Of a stretch of DNA of 64,000 bases, positions 13,701 to 23,942 are shown one piece after another. The stretch is from Amblyornis subalaris. Lineage: Eukaryota; Chordata; Aves; Passeriformes; Ptilonorhynchidae. The stretch spans positions 9,710,191 through 9,774,190 of the forward strand of contig JACAXG010000013.1 of the NCBI GenBank assembly GCA_018881555.1, written 5' to 3'. The position numbers and the translations under genes are program-made. The number at the start of each line of letters is the position of its first letter. The stretch's first letter is position 1. Under the pieces are notes generated by a model, which ran no database searches, was not told the DNA's origin, and was given only the letters and a program-made list of their open reading frames with translations.

Positions 13701-16700
13701 GTGTTTGCAGGTGCAGCAGAAGTCTACAGAAAGTCATTCCTCCTGAAAACAAAAGTGAAATATAAAATGCTATCTGGATAGTACTCAAACCGATAGGGAA
13801 TATTTCTCATTATTTTACAATTCAAACTCTCAATTATCGGGTATCTCCCTTTATAGACATTCCCAGAACAAAAAGACCTTTGGTACCTTGCATGGCAGGG
13901 CTGAGATTCTCGCCTTGAATGCTCGCTGCTTAATACCAGGATTCTTCCCAGTTTCCCTGGAAGAGAGAGTGCTGGATCAGTATGCCAGTTTGAATGACAC
14001 CCCTTGCTTGCTTGCCTGTTGCCCTGAGTGGAAATTCAAAATTACTTGAAATGAAAACTTTTGTCTTCTATATTAAGACCATCTCATTAATCCTGAGCAG
14101 CTCATGCTGTGCTGTTAATGGGTCTCCAGGTATTAACACAGTGCTTATCTCTCCCACTAACTTCTCCAGCCGGTCTTTCCCTCACTGTTCAGATAAAGGG
14201 ATTGAGGCATCATCTGCTATCCCATCACATCAGCGTTCTCAGGTAGCATCATCTGTTAGCAGTCAGTCTAATTCGATTGTTTCCAAACCAGAGAGGACAG
14301 CTGTCAGCCGCCTCCCGGAGTGGATTCAAAGGCTATAATCAAGAAATCTTCTCCAAAATGTTGTCCAAAGCAGGTGCTTATCGCTCATCAAAAGACTGTG
14401 AAGACAATAAACTAGTCAATTTAATCTAATGGACAGGTGCAATCTGAGTATTTAGTGTCTTGTTAATATTGACTGGAAAGACTTAAAGAAATTTGAATGC
14501 CATGGATGTCAGCTGCCAGACTGGCAGGACATGAAGCAGTGCTGATAAATGTTTGTACTTGCACAAGAGGCTAATTCCAGTTTATTGTCCAAGGTGTTAA
14601 CTACTGAAATTAATAATGTTTAAAATTTCCACTTTGTGAATCCATTCAGATTTCCCTTTGAAATAATTGCTTTTAGTTCTCATAAGGTTAAAGGAGCAAC
14701 CAGACAATAGCAGGGATTTCTCCTGAGAAATCTGATGTGGGTTCTCTCTATATTTGGCACCAACATTTTCTGCTCAGCATCCCCCACTTCTGCCAGCACC
14801 CCAGTCATTGACAACTTAAAGCCTGCTTATTGTCATATAACTTGTTCCAGGTGGAGAAAAGGATTATTATTTCCATCTAGAGACTGGGAGGGCAACCTTA
14901 GAGAGACTGCTCCCACTTCCTGGCGGGTATTTAGCTCTGAGTGGCACCTGTGACTGCTGAATCCCAGAGCAGCACATTTATTTTCGTACGGGAGAGCTGC
15001 CCAGGGCCAGACCCTGCCAGGGGACATGAGCTGGCAAGGCAGCCTTACTTGGTGGGTTTAAGGTATTTATGCATTTTGGTTTTGTTTGAGTGCTGTTGCA
15101 GAGGGAGAGACCATTAAACCATTTGTTGCACGGTTAGGTCTGGAAAAAGACACTTGCCAAGACTCGTTTTCTTTCTGTTTCAGCACCACATTACCCATTT
15201 TGCTGCTGGCACCTGCATCTTTCTGACCCTGGGACCTCTGTGCTGAGGGAAGAGCATCCTTAGGGGCTGGCTCAGGACAGCCCGGGGAGCCAGCAAGCGA
15301 CTTCTTAACCTCAAGACACTAATTAAAAATCGCCCTTGAGTCAGCTCCAAGTCAGGTAATAAAACAAAAGGCCCTGGAGAGGGATGAATGTTCAGTAAAT
15401 AATAAGACCTATAAGACCTTACTGTTGGTGACAGACACAGGGTTTCAATACATAGAGCTTAAGTCTTACTGAAAATTGTTTAAAACTACTTATGTACCGT
15501 TTCTTTTTCAGAAATACAGTCAAATCATTCATTTTCCTCTTCCCAAATGTCTGATTATTTAGAACAGTTGAACCATTAGTGGCTTAACAAAGAAAGAACT
15601 ATACACAAGCTAATAGCAGTATTTTTACAATAAATTATCTGGTTTGCCTTTTGTGAGCTGAAACAATCTTTTCGATTCTGACAGACAATTGATTAGAGAT
15701 AGATAAAGAGTATTAAGCAGACAATATATTTCTTTAATGTGAGCATTTTGGGGATTCTGGATAATTTTCCATTTCTTGTCAATCTTTAGAAGGATTTTCC
15801 TTTATCACTGAACAGCAAGCAAATAAATTGCAAAACAGAGGTTNGCCCATAAACCATTGACTTTAGCTATCTGTGTTTTATTAAACACAACTGATTTGCT
15901 CTTTAACCTATTTTCCGCTTTTTCTTAGGTGATTCTAACTTTTCAGTATGAGAATAAAACATTATTATATGTAACAAATATATCGAAGGACATACTTCCA
16001 ATGAAATAGTTTTAAAACTTTTGATGTTTGTGGTCATTATCATGAAGGTTAATGATGATAGGAATAATAGCAAGCAATAGGTGCTGAAACTCCTACAATA
16101 AAAGAGCAACAAAGTGAATACATAGCTTTAATGTACTGGCATTCATGTGCATCTATTATCCTAATATTTGAATACCTCTGCAAATTCCATTTCACTTCAA
16201 GATTGCTGCATTTTTATACCAAGAGCACTGTATGGAAGGCTGATGTTTTGAAAACGGACTGATCTCATACTAATTCTGCATTGGGACAAAACTTTTGCCA
16301 TAAGCCCCCTGACTGCTATTTCTTTTTATTTCAGATGATTTAGAAAAAAAATTGTCAATTTCTATATATTGGGGTGATACCCAAATCCCAAAAATCTAGA
16401 CTGTAGTTACAGTGATGAAGCCACTTTAATCAGAAAAAAACGTGAAGACATCAAATAAAAACCTTTCCTATTTCTCAGTACATGCAGGCCCTGTCTCTGT
16501 GCCATTGAAGAGGCAGAGGCTTTGCCACTGACCCCACAGGGTGCAGNGTGCTCTCTCCAGCACAGCACCAACCCCTCCTTTCATGAGAGAATTCTACTCT
16601 CTGCCAATCTGCCCTTCCAGTCTGGCATGTGCTAATGAAATTGCTCTAATAAATTAGTGATTATTGATCCAAATATAAAAATATAAGTCCCCTCAGCAGA

Positions 16701-17170
16701 AACCAAAGATGATGAAGTCCTTCAGCAATCCAGTTTCAGAAATGCTTAACAAATATAAACCAGAGAGAGCTTTTAAAGATGGNCTATGGCTGATTTCCCT
16801 GTACAGCTTTTCCTGTAGTTTCTCTGGTTGCTAAGATACTACCAGTATTACCTTCCACTGTGTCTTTGGGATTTGAAATTTTATGTTCCTTAACCCCTGT
16901 ACAAGTCTCCTCCATGCCTTTACCTGCACCTTTCCTTTTGGAAAGAGCAGGTGGGGAGTGTAGGTGAAACTCTCCACACATATAAAACCCCAGAGCTCCA
17001 GTTACTCCAGTGGAGAACTCCTACCTTCCAACCACTTACAATCTGGCCTGGTAAATGCAACTGCTTTATTTAGAAATTAACAGTTTTGAGGTTGTGTCAT
17101 ACCAGGTAACGTAGACTCTTCTATAAATGAAAACAACTTCGCTGCCTAGAGGTGCCAGAAAATTGGAGGG
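10788..17170. other. Non-coding flank, AT-rich, no gene seen
   Basis: Beyond the TA palindrome at 11756 and an AT-rich tract of TATA/ACATA units near 13530-13573, I see no repeats or genes. Frames are short. Confidence 0.5.
11756..11785. repeat. (TA)n microsatellite inside a 30-bp perfect palindrome
   Basis: ATGCA, ten TA units, TGCAT. The TGCA flanks make the whole block self-complementary, so it can extrude as a cruciform. Confidence 0.85.
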
Positions 17171-17173
17171 TCC

Positions 17174-17209
17174 AAAGTTAACTTTAAAGGGATTTTCAAA
17201 GTTAACTTT
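17174..17209. repeat. Two copies of the 12-bp palindrome AAAGTTAACTTT, 24 bp apart
   Basis: AAAGTTAACTTT is its own reverse complement and occurs at 17174-17185 and 17198-17209, with 12 bases between. The flanks are also similar (TCC before the first copy, TTC before the second). A related GTTAAC palindrome is found at 34577. Confidence 0.75.
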
Positions 17210-20200
17210 CAAATTATGTGCTCAAATACCTGATTTCCTCAATCAAAATAATGCTGATGTCTAAATGGTTTGCATTTTAGTGCTNTACCATCAGCCTTGA
17301 ACCATCACGAAGCCTCCAGGCTGCGGAAGTTATTTTCAGGATTTTATAAATGATGCTATCCATTTTCAGGAGGACTGAAGATGGAGTGATTGGAAAGAAA
17401 CTCATTCCTTAAAGTTCATCACTCTCACCAAACGTGATTAAACGCTATATAATTTAACATTATTTGCTGATAGAAAATCAAAGCATTTGCCCCCAGCATG
17501 CTGACATTTACAGCAGTGGGGAACGTTTGCACATTTTATGCTTATAATAACAGATGAGGTATGAAATGGATTCTGATAATGCTTTGAACACCATGGAAGT
17601 CTTGTCATTTATCACAGCATATGAGCTTGCTCTGGATCCCTACCATTATTGTGATATATTTCTATACACTAGAAGTAAAGAAAAACTTTATTTTGATGAC
17701 AGATAGTGGATGAACTTTCAAAACTTCAGTAAGCAGGTTCTCCTCAAGCAAGCCCCCCTGTAGGGCTAATGTCATTTCTCACAGGTTTTGAGTTTGGTTT
17801 TCTTTTTGCTAATAGAGACTTGGGTAGAAAAATAGGTGATGTGGATTGTCTGTGGCTCCTCACTGCAAAGAGATCAGATTCGCTCCTGAGATACTCAACT
17901 GTCGTTCAGTCCTGTGAAAATTTGATATATCACAAATAACCAGTTATGTGAAGTAATCTCAAGAATCTGCAAATAATTTTAAATTTCAAATGAATGCAAG
18001 TGAAATGCACACGTGGTGCCAGAATATTCCTTTTAAATAAGCTGCCTTCCAAATCAGTATTAGGATTTAAAATATTTATTTGGTGTGTGCTTGGACTCCA
18101 TTATTGAAAAGTGCTGGAGAGTTAGAATCCTTTGGGCTCTAAATTTTACTTTGGGTTTTTTTTCATCCGAGAACTAATAGCTGCAAGCACAATTCTGGCT
18201 CTTTGATGTCTCTGGACCATATTCCTTCCTTGCTGTGAAATTGAAGATTATGAAATGGAGCAAAGGATCTTAAGAACAGATTCCCAGAATTTATATACGT
18301 TTAAAATTTTTGAGAAATTGCATTTGAATCTTTACAGCATTACCTCGTCTCAAAACACGATTAAAAGCAAGTTAATTTTAGCTACTGCAAGAGTGTGGCC
18401 ATTCTTCACCGTCCTCTGTACGTAACTGAGAACGTGCATGGATGCACACTTGACTTCTTTTACACATAAAACATGTCAGATGGACACTTTAAGCCATGAG
18501 TGACCTCTCAACTGCTTGAAAGCAGTTNAAGAATTTTGTTTGGAAAGCTCCAGAAGCTCTTGGACGTGTTTATATTCTTCACTTGTATTTATGGTGTGCT
18601 CCTGGTCTTGGCACTTATTAGTCCACTTTCCACTTCATCCCATGCNCACAGGAACAGAAGGAAGAGTCTGCTCTGCTCTTCAGATCTTGATTTAGACCAT
18701 GACATTACTGGCCACAAGCTGCCTAAACACTGTGANAGAGGAACCATTCAGACTGAGCATATTTAGATGTTTGTTCTTCCTGGCAAAAGTCTTTAGAATG
18801 AAAGTATTAACAAAACAAGATAGGCACTAATAAAACTCCAGTTGAATCCAGCTGATTTCAGATGAGCTCCATTGACCTACCTGCAGCCTATTGATTTACA
18901 TTTTTCCTTGTTTGAATAAAACCAATAAATGTACAGGAGTTCCCTAAATGATCTGTTTGAGGTTAAATAGAACAATGTTAGTAAAACGGGGAGGAACNCA
19001 AGCATACAAAAGGAAGGCACCACCGGTGTGTTTAGATTCTTCTGCCAATGTATTGACTACTTATTGCAAATATTTTTACTGCTTCCCCTCCCAGTCCCAT
19101 AAAGATTTTGTCTCAACTTTGTGGTGTTGAACACTAATGGCAACAACAAAGCAGCAGCATGACCTGGTTTCTGTGAAGTGAAGGTCAAAATTCAGTTTCT
19201 GTGGAGCCAAAACTTGACCCTTTAGTCATTTATGCTGATAATTTATAGAGCTCTGCTCTCCTGCTGAAGAACACAATAACCACACCAGTTCTTTGGGCAC
19301 GAACATGGAAAGAAACCTGCAAAGCATGGTTAGAGGTGGGAGCATACTTTAGTGCAGTGCAGTGGCTGCTCTGGGAATGTGGGTAAATAACCCTTGCCTT
19401 CAATGCCTTCACACAAGCCCTCTCAGAGCCCTCTGAGAGTTTTTGAAAAATAATGATTCAGACTCTATTCAGTCTCAGTCTTGTTTATGTAGATGAGAAT
19501 AGGCAGGTGTTATATTAAAGATCCAGACAGCAAGTTCTGTTTGCAGTTGTCTCATGTACTGATAATTGCAGCAAGTTCCAGTCACTGGCAATGTCAAAAG
19601 TACTTTGTAGATCTTCAGTGTTATTTGGTCGTCTCTCTAAATCCCACCCTCTGTGATCATTATCTTCAAGAGTCTCTTGTCTCCACGTTTATATTTTTAC
19701 TCATCAGTGCTGCTTACATCCTGCCTGCAGTCACCTCACCCCTAAAGCAAATAGCTCTGTACTCATACACCACCTCAAACTGCAATCAAACAAATGAATT
19801 AAACATTGCAGCATCAGCCAACAAAGTGGCAAAATATATGCAGTTCATCCTTGGGAAACGTATCTGTGCATCATGCTCCAGCACAGAAGCCATCTCCACA
19901 TAGTTTTAAAGCTGATATGTAGGAAAAGAGATCAAATTGGATTCCTTCCTCTCTCCCACCTGAGTAGTTCTGGGTTTCAGACTGCGCAGTTATTGCTGAC
20001 TGGCAGCAGATAATCAGCTACAGCTGTCAGAGATATCTCCAACCTGCTGTGCTAAGACAGACGTGAACAAAGAGTAGTTGTGTGTTTGCATTTCCTGCAG
20101 CTTGTGTTAAAACAGCCCAGAACTTGCCTGTGTTGAGCACATGAGGAACAGCTCTTCACTGACCACTACATCAGCTGGGGACTGCTGATGGTTAGTCATG

Positions 20201-23200
20201 CTGGATCTGTTAGTCACCCAACAGAGCTGGCAGGTCAGCTCCTGCTCGCCTCTGTGTGAGATGCCACCTCCAGTTTGTCATGTAGGTACAGCCCTGTATA
20301 GCTCAAAGCACTGCTCAATATGCAGTATCATTATCACAATAATATCATAGACCAGAATAAAAAGAATGCAGTAATTTCACACATCCCCCCATTAATTTTA
20401 ATGTTTTATTGTCCAAGAGTATGAAATATTGAATATCACCAGAGGATACATTAAAAAGTGAGACACCTGTTCTGTTGTGAAGCATTCACATTAGAATTAG
20501 TGGAACATGGATCTTGACAGTATTATTAAATAGGTCTTGAAATAAATAAATAAAGCTACCTTGGAAATCCAGTTAGGTCTAAATAACCCATTTAGTAAAT
20601 ACACTTCCTCTCTTCCAAATAAATTCCTTAGGGGACTGGCTGTCTTGCTGTAGGCTTGCTTTCACTNGGAAAAAAAAAGTTTTTTCTCTTGATCCTACTT
20701 TCCAAAAGGATGGATAATCTCAGCTAATTTACCCCATGATCAAAGGGAATTAAGTTCACCATCTTTTTAACATGAGCTAGTTCATGGTAAGTGCTCAGCC
20801 AGGAGCATAGAGAAGATCCCACTGTTTAGCAGTGAATATTGGTCCTGAGCTATGGCAGCATTTGCTTCACAGGAGGGCTGGCAGCTCTGTCACTCAGGAG
20901 TGAGATACCAGGGGAGAGCTTTATAAAGCTCTGGAGNCAGCTGCAATGCAGAGGCCAGGTCTTACATGGTGCTACCTTCTGTTTTTGTTCATTTCAGTTT
21001 TCTCTCTCCTCAAGGATCAGGAATGGTTTTCCTCTATGTTGCAAACCCTCCAGGTAAATTCATCCATCNTCCCGTTTTGTGGTCATCCACCACACAATAG
21101 AATTAACAGTTTATAGGTTTAGCTGTAGAATTAGTTAAGGTAGGCATGCAAATTTGAATTCTTTCTTTCCTTCAACCAAAGTAACTATTCCTATAAGCTA
21201 TTTAGAAAGGGACTCTCTCACTTCTTTCATTTGCTGACATAGCAGGAACTCCATCACTAAAGAGCTTTTAGGAGTTATTTTGCTGGAATCGTTCCTTCTC
21301 TCCCTTTCTTGAAAGGACCCTCCCTTAACTCTGTGCCGTTTCTGAGCCTAAGCCCAGCTGTCAGGGTGAAATGCATGGTAGAACAGTTTTGCAGAAACCT
21401 TGACGAGAAAACAACAAAATTAATTCTTGGCTTTCAATTCAGGAGTGTCTGTAGGTCTTCCAGATTTGCTCCCACATAACCTGCCTGACCCCTTGCACAT
21501 TCAGATAAATTTGTTACCTAGTTTTTATGATAAGCATTCCTACTAGCTACAGGAGTAGCCTCTGGACACGTGAGTTTGCTGCTCATGGATGACAGTAGGA
21601 AGACCCCTCCTCTGCCTCTGTTTTTGTCCTGTCAACAACACAGCAAGTCATGACCATTTATTACTATACAACTTCACATTTTGTAATAAAGTGTGTAACA
21701 AATTGACATCTTCTTTAAGTTTGAAGGAAATGGACCATTTAATGTAAAAACATGGCTATGAATCGTAAAGGCTTGATCTTCAGTCTCGCCACCCCAGGTC
21801 CATTCCCAGCTAGTGAGCAAACATTTGAGCAACCTCACACTCCATTAACAATAATCTCAGCTACGCCTAATTTCCTTCATTTTCTCCATCATGCAAAAAA
21901 TCTCTTTCTGAATTGTTTTACAGCTGACAATTAATACTTTAACAATTGGGGTTCTATGTATGATCTTGCTCTGGTTGCTAGAAATCCCAGTGGCAGATAT
22001 GCTACTCAACTTTGCCTGAGTTGCTTTAAAGTACAAACTTGAAGAGTCTCGCTACAGTAGTTATTATAACACACAGAAGTTGAATTAGTATTTGCTAAAT
22101 AGGTTATTAAACAGATCACATGTTGTGATAGGTAGTAAATAGCTAAATTAATACAGCTTGTATAAAAAAGGCTAAAAACCCATTAAACCAGAACCAGTGC
22201 TAGATTCACAAAAGTACAGATGGCTTGAATTTAAAACTAGTTAAGATTTCAACCCACATTGTGAAGAAAAACTTGGGAAATGGTCTTACTAGTCAACATT
22301 TCTATAAGAAATACCAAAGTCACCTTTCATTGCATTGCAATAAGTAGTGATGATGGTGACATCTTANGGTTTTTTTCCTGCGTCTTGTTGCCCCGAGATA
22401 CCAAAAAGGGTGAATGTATCATGCATATTTTGGTCATTTTACATCATGTACTTACTGCAANGTGATTAGTTGATCCATCAACTAATGAATGTGACCAACT
22501 GTGGGGAGGAGCATGACATATTCGATTGCATGCAGCAGCACTACATAATAATACAGGGAATGGAAGGAAGAAACTGAATTTCTAGATGAAAAATCAGAGA
22601 CAACTTTAGAATTCTAGGACGTAAATGCTTGAGTGTGACTTGTTATGTCTGTCTACTTTTGTAGGTATGAAGAAGTAGACTCCACATATCACTGAGTTAT
22701 CCTCGCAGTTCTTGTAGTTCAGTATTTGTATTCTTCTTTATAAACTCATTCATCCTTTTCTTAACAGTATCAGGTCAAACCACTACCTGCATAGAAATAC
22801 TAATCTTAATCTTCAGGGAAAACAGGCTATAGACCTGATATTGTTACATGTATAAAGTCCATATATTAAAACCTGGAACATTCTCTAGTGTCTTTCCATT
22901 GCTGTTATTCTGCAAGTACTTTTAGTACCTGGAGGTAACTTTTACAGGTGGAACTGTAATTTTTAAGATAGAAAACTCTTTTTAAGACTTTGATAGTAAA
23001 ATCTACAGTGGGATGCATTGCTTTAAGGCTTGGTTTAATAAAGAATGGATTCTCTTTCTACTACCTCAATAGCACAGTAACATTAAAACCTCACAAGTAC
23101 AATTATTNCCTATTAATGTGATACAAAAACATTCGTTCAAAGACAGTAGTTGTGCAATTCTCACAACTGTGTGATGCTCATGTAACGTTCCTCTAACACA

Positions 23201-23260
23201 ACCAAACCAAGAAGATCAACAAGTCATGTAATGACAAACCCAGACAATGATGCACTTAGG
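17210..23260. other. Non-coding flank, AT-rich, no gene seen
   Basis: Low-GC unique sequence directly downstream of ATP10B. The longest frame (19493-19903, plus strand, 136 codons) matches nothing I know. A second AATAAA on the minus strand at about 20405 would only matter for a very long ATP10B 3' UTR. Confidence 0.5.
22465..22486. repeat. Perfect inverted repeat, 10-bp arms around CC
   Basis: ATTAGTTGAT, CC, ATCAACTAAT. It is isolated in AT-rich non-coding sequence with no neighbouring gene that would explain it. Confidence 0.6.
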
Positions 23261-23291
23261 AAAAGTTACATATGTAACAAAAGTTACATAT
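23261..23291. repeat. 18-bp tandem repeat with GTTACATATGTAAC palindrome
   Basis: AAAAGTTACATAT occurs at 23261-23273 and again at 23279-23291. The 14 bases at 23265-23278 are a perfect palindrome. The unit abuts the hairpin at 23293. Confidence 0.7.
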
Positions 23292-23292
23292 A

Positions 23293-23316
23293 GTCCAATA
23301 CAAGTTGGTATTGGAC
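23293..23316 (-). repeat. Hairpin downstream of ATP10B (9-bp perfect stem, 6-nt loop)
   Basis: GTCCAATAC, six bases, then its exact reverse complement GTATTGGAC. It lies 40-60 nt past the expected cleavage site, or inside the 3' UTR if a more distal poly(A) site is used. Confidence 0.6.
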
Positions 23317-23354
23317 CATTCCAGTCATCTCTCTCTCCACTTTTAGTGAGCATC

Positions 23355-23434
23355 ATGGTTAAGCATAAATAGACTTTTTATTTTCCCTGTGGTGTCCTCC
23401 ACACGGGCCGTGGGTCCCATTCCCGAATGTTCCT
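23355..23434 (-). other. ATP10B: ATP10B 3' untranslated region, proximal form
   Basis: The sequence between the stop codon and a point about 20 nt past the first AATAAA on the minus strand. If that signal is used the 3' UTR is only about 80 nt, short for this gene in mammals. A longer alternative 3' UTR extending further left cannot be excluded from sequence alone. Confidence 0.4.
23377..23382 (-). promoter_or_regulatory. Candidate polyadenylation signal AATAAA of ATP10B
   Basis: A perfect AATAAA hexamer on the minus strand, 52 nt after the stop codon (TTTATT on the plus strand). Sequence 20-50 nt further downstream is moderately G/U-rich, as expected for cleavage. No transcript evidence is available here. 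Confidence 0.5.
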
Positions 23435-23942
23435 TCAGAGTGTCACTGAACTCACTGACCGCCGGTGGCTCCCATAGTTAAAGTTGCTGGGATAATCTTT
23501 ATTCAGTTTGACCCCATCCTGCCCAGGAGCTGTTTCCCTGCTGGGTACTGGGTGATGATGGCCAGAGAAAGGTCCTGCTGAGGAGTCTGTAGCAGCAGGT
23601 TCTTCCTCTGCCCACCTATTAAAGAAGTAGTAGCCTTCCTCAGGTATCCATTTCCGGAGAGGATTCGCTTCGGAGGCGGAAAGTCCCTGACCTTCTGTGT
23701 CCCCGTGAGACGCAGCCGCTGCTGCTGGGTGCAGGAACGGTGACACACACAAGCGGCTGACGCTTTGGTCAAGGTCATCGTTCGATGCAGGTGATGCCAC
23801 AGGTGCACCAGAAGTAGCTTCTTTTCTCAATCTCAGTTTCTGGATTTCAAGATCCTGCTGCCCCTTAGGAAGTTTATCTACTTGCTGTGCTTTCAGAGTC
23901 AGAGATGCTCCTAAGGTTCCNCGTAGAGCAAAAATGAGGAAC
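23435..23942 (-). CDS. ATP10B: ATP10B last coding exon: TM10 end and C-terminal cytosolic tail
   Basis: 508 coding bp from acceptor TATCAG to the stop codon at 23435-23437. It encodes residues 1142-1309: FLIFALRGTLGA (end of TM10), the basic helix [20 protein letters not shown], a variable Ala/Ser-rich stretch, [18 protein letters not shown], and the terminus [13 protein letters not shown]. The human protein, from memory, has the matching IDKLP near the start and SHRRSQSSLTI at the very end; the centre is poorly conserved. The N at 23921 is the third base of CGN, always Arg. Confidence 0.93.

Noticed and set aside
19493..19903. Open frame of 136 codons with hydrophobic stretch, plus strand
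   Set aside because: No family recognised, no splice partners, AT-rich context; likely chance.
20404..20409. AATAAA on the minus strand as the ATP10B poly(A) signal
   Set aside because: It is 3 kb past the stop, with a perfect closer signal at 23377; kept only as a possible distal alternative.
1..23350. miR-146a, which lies on the 3' side of ATP10B in human
   Set aside because: I looked for the mature sequence on both strands and found no match; it may be further left, outside the window.
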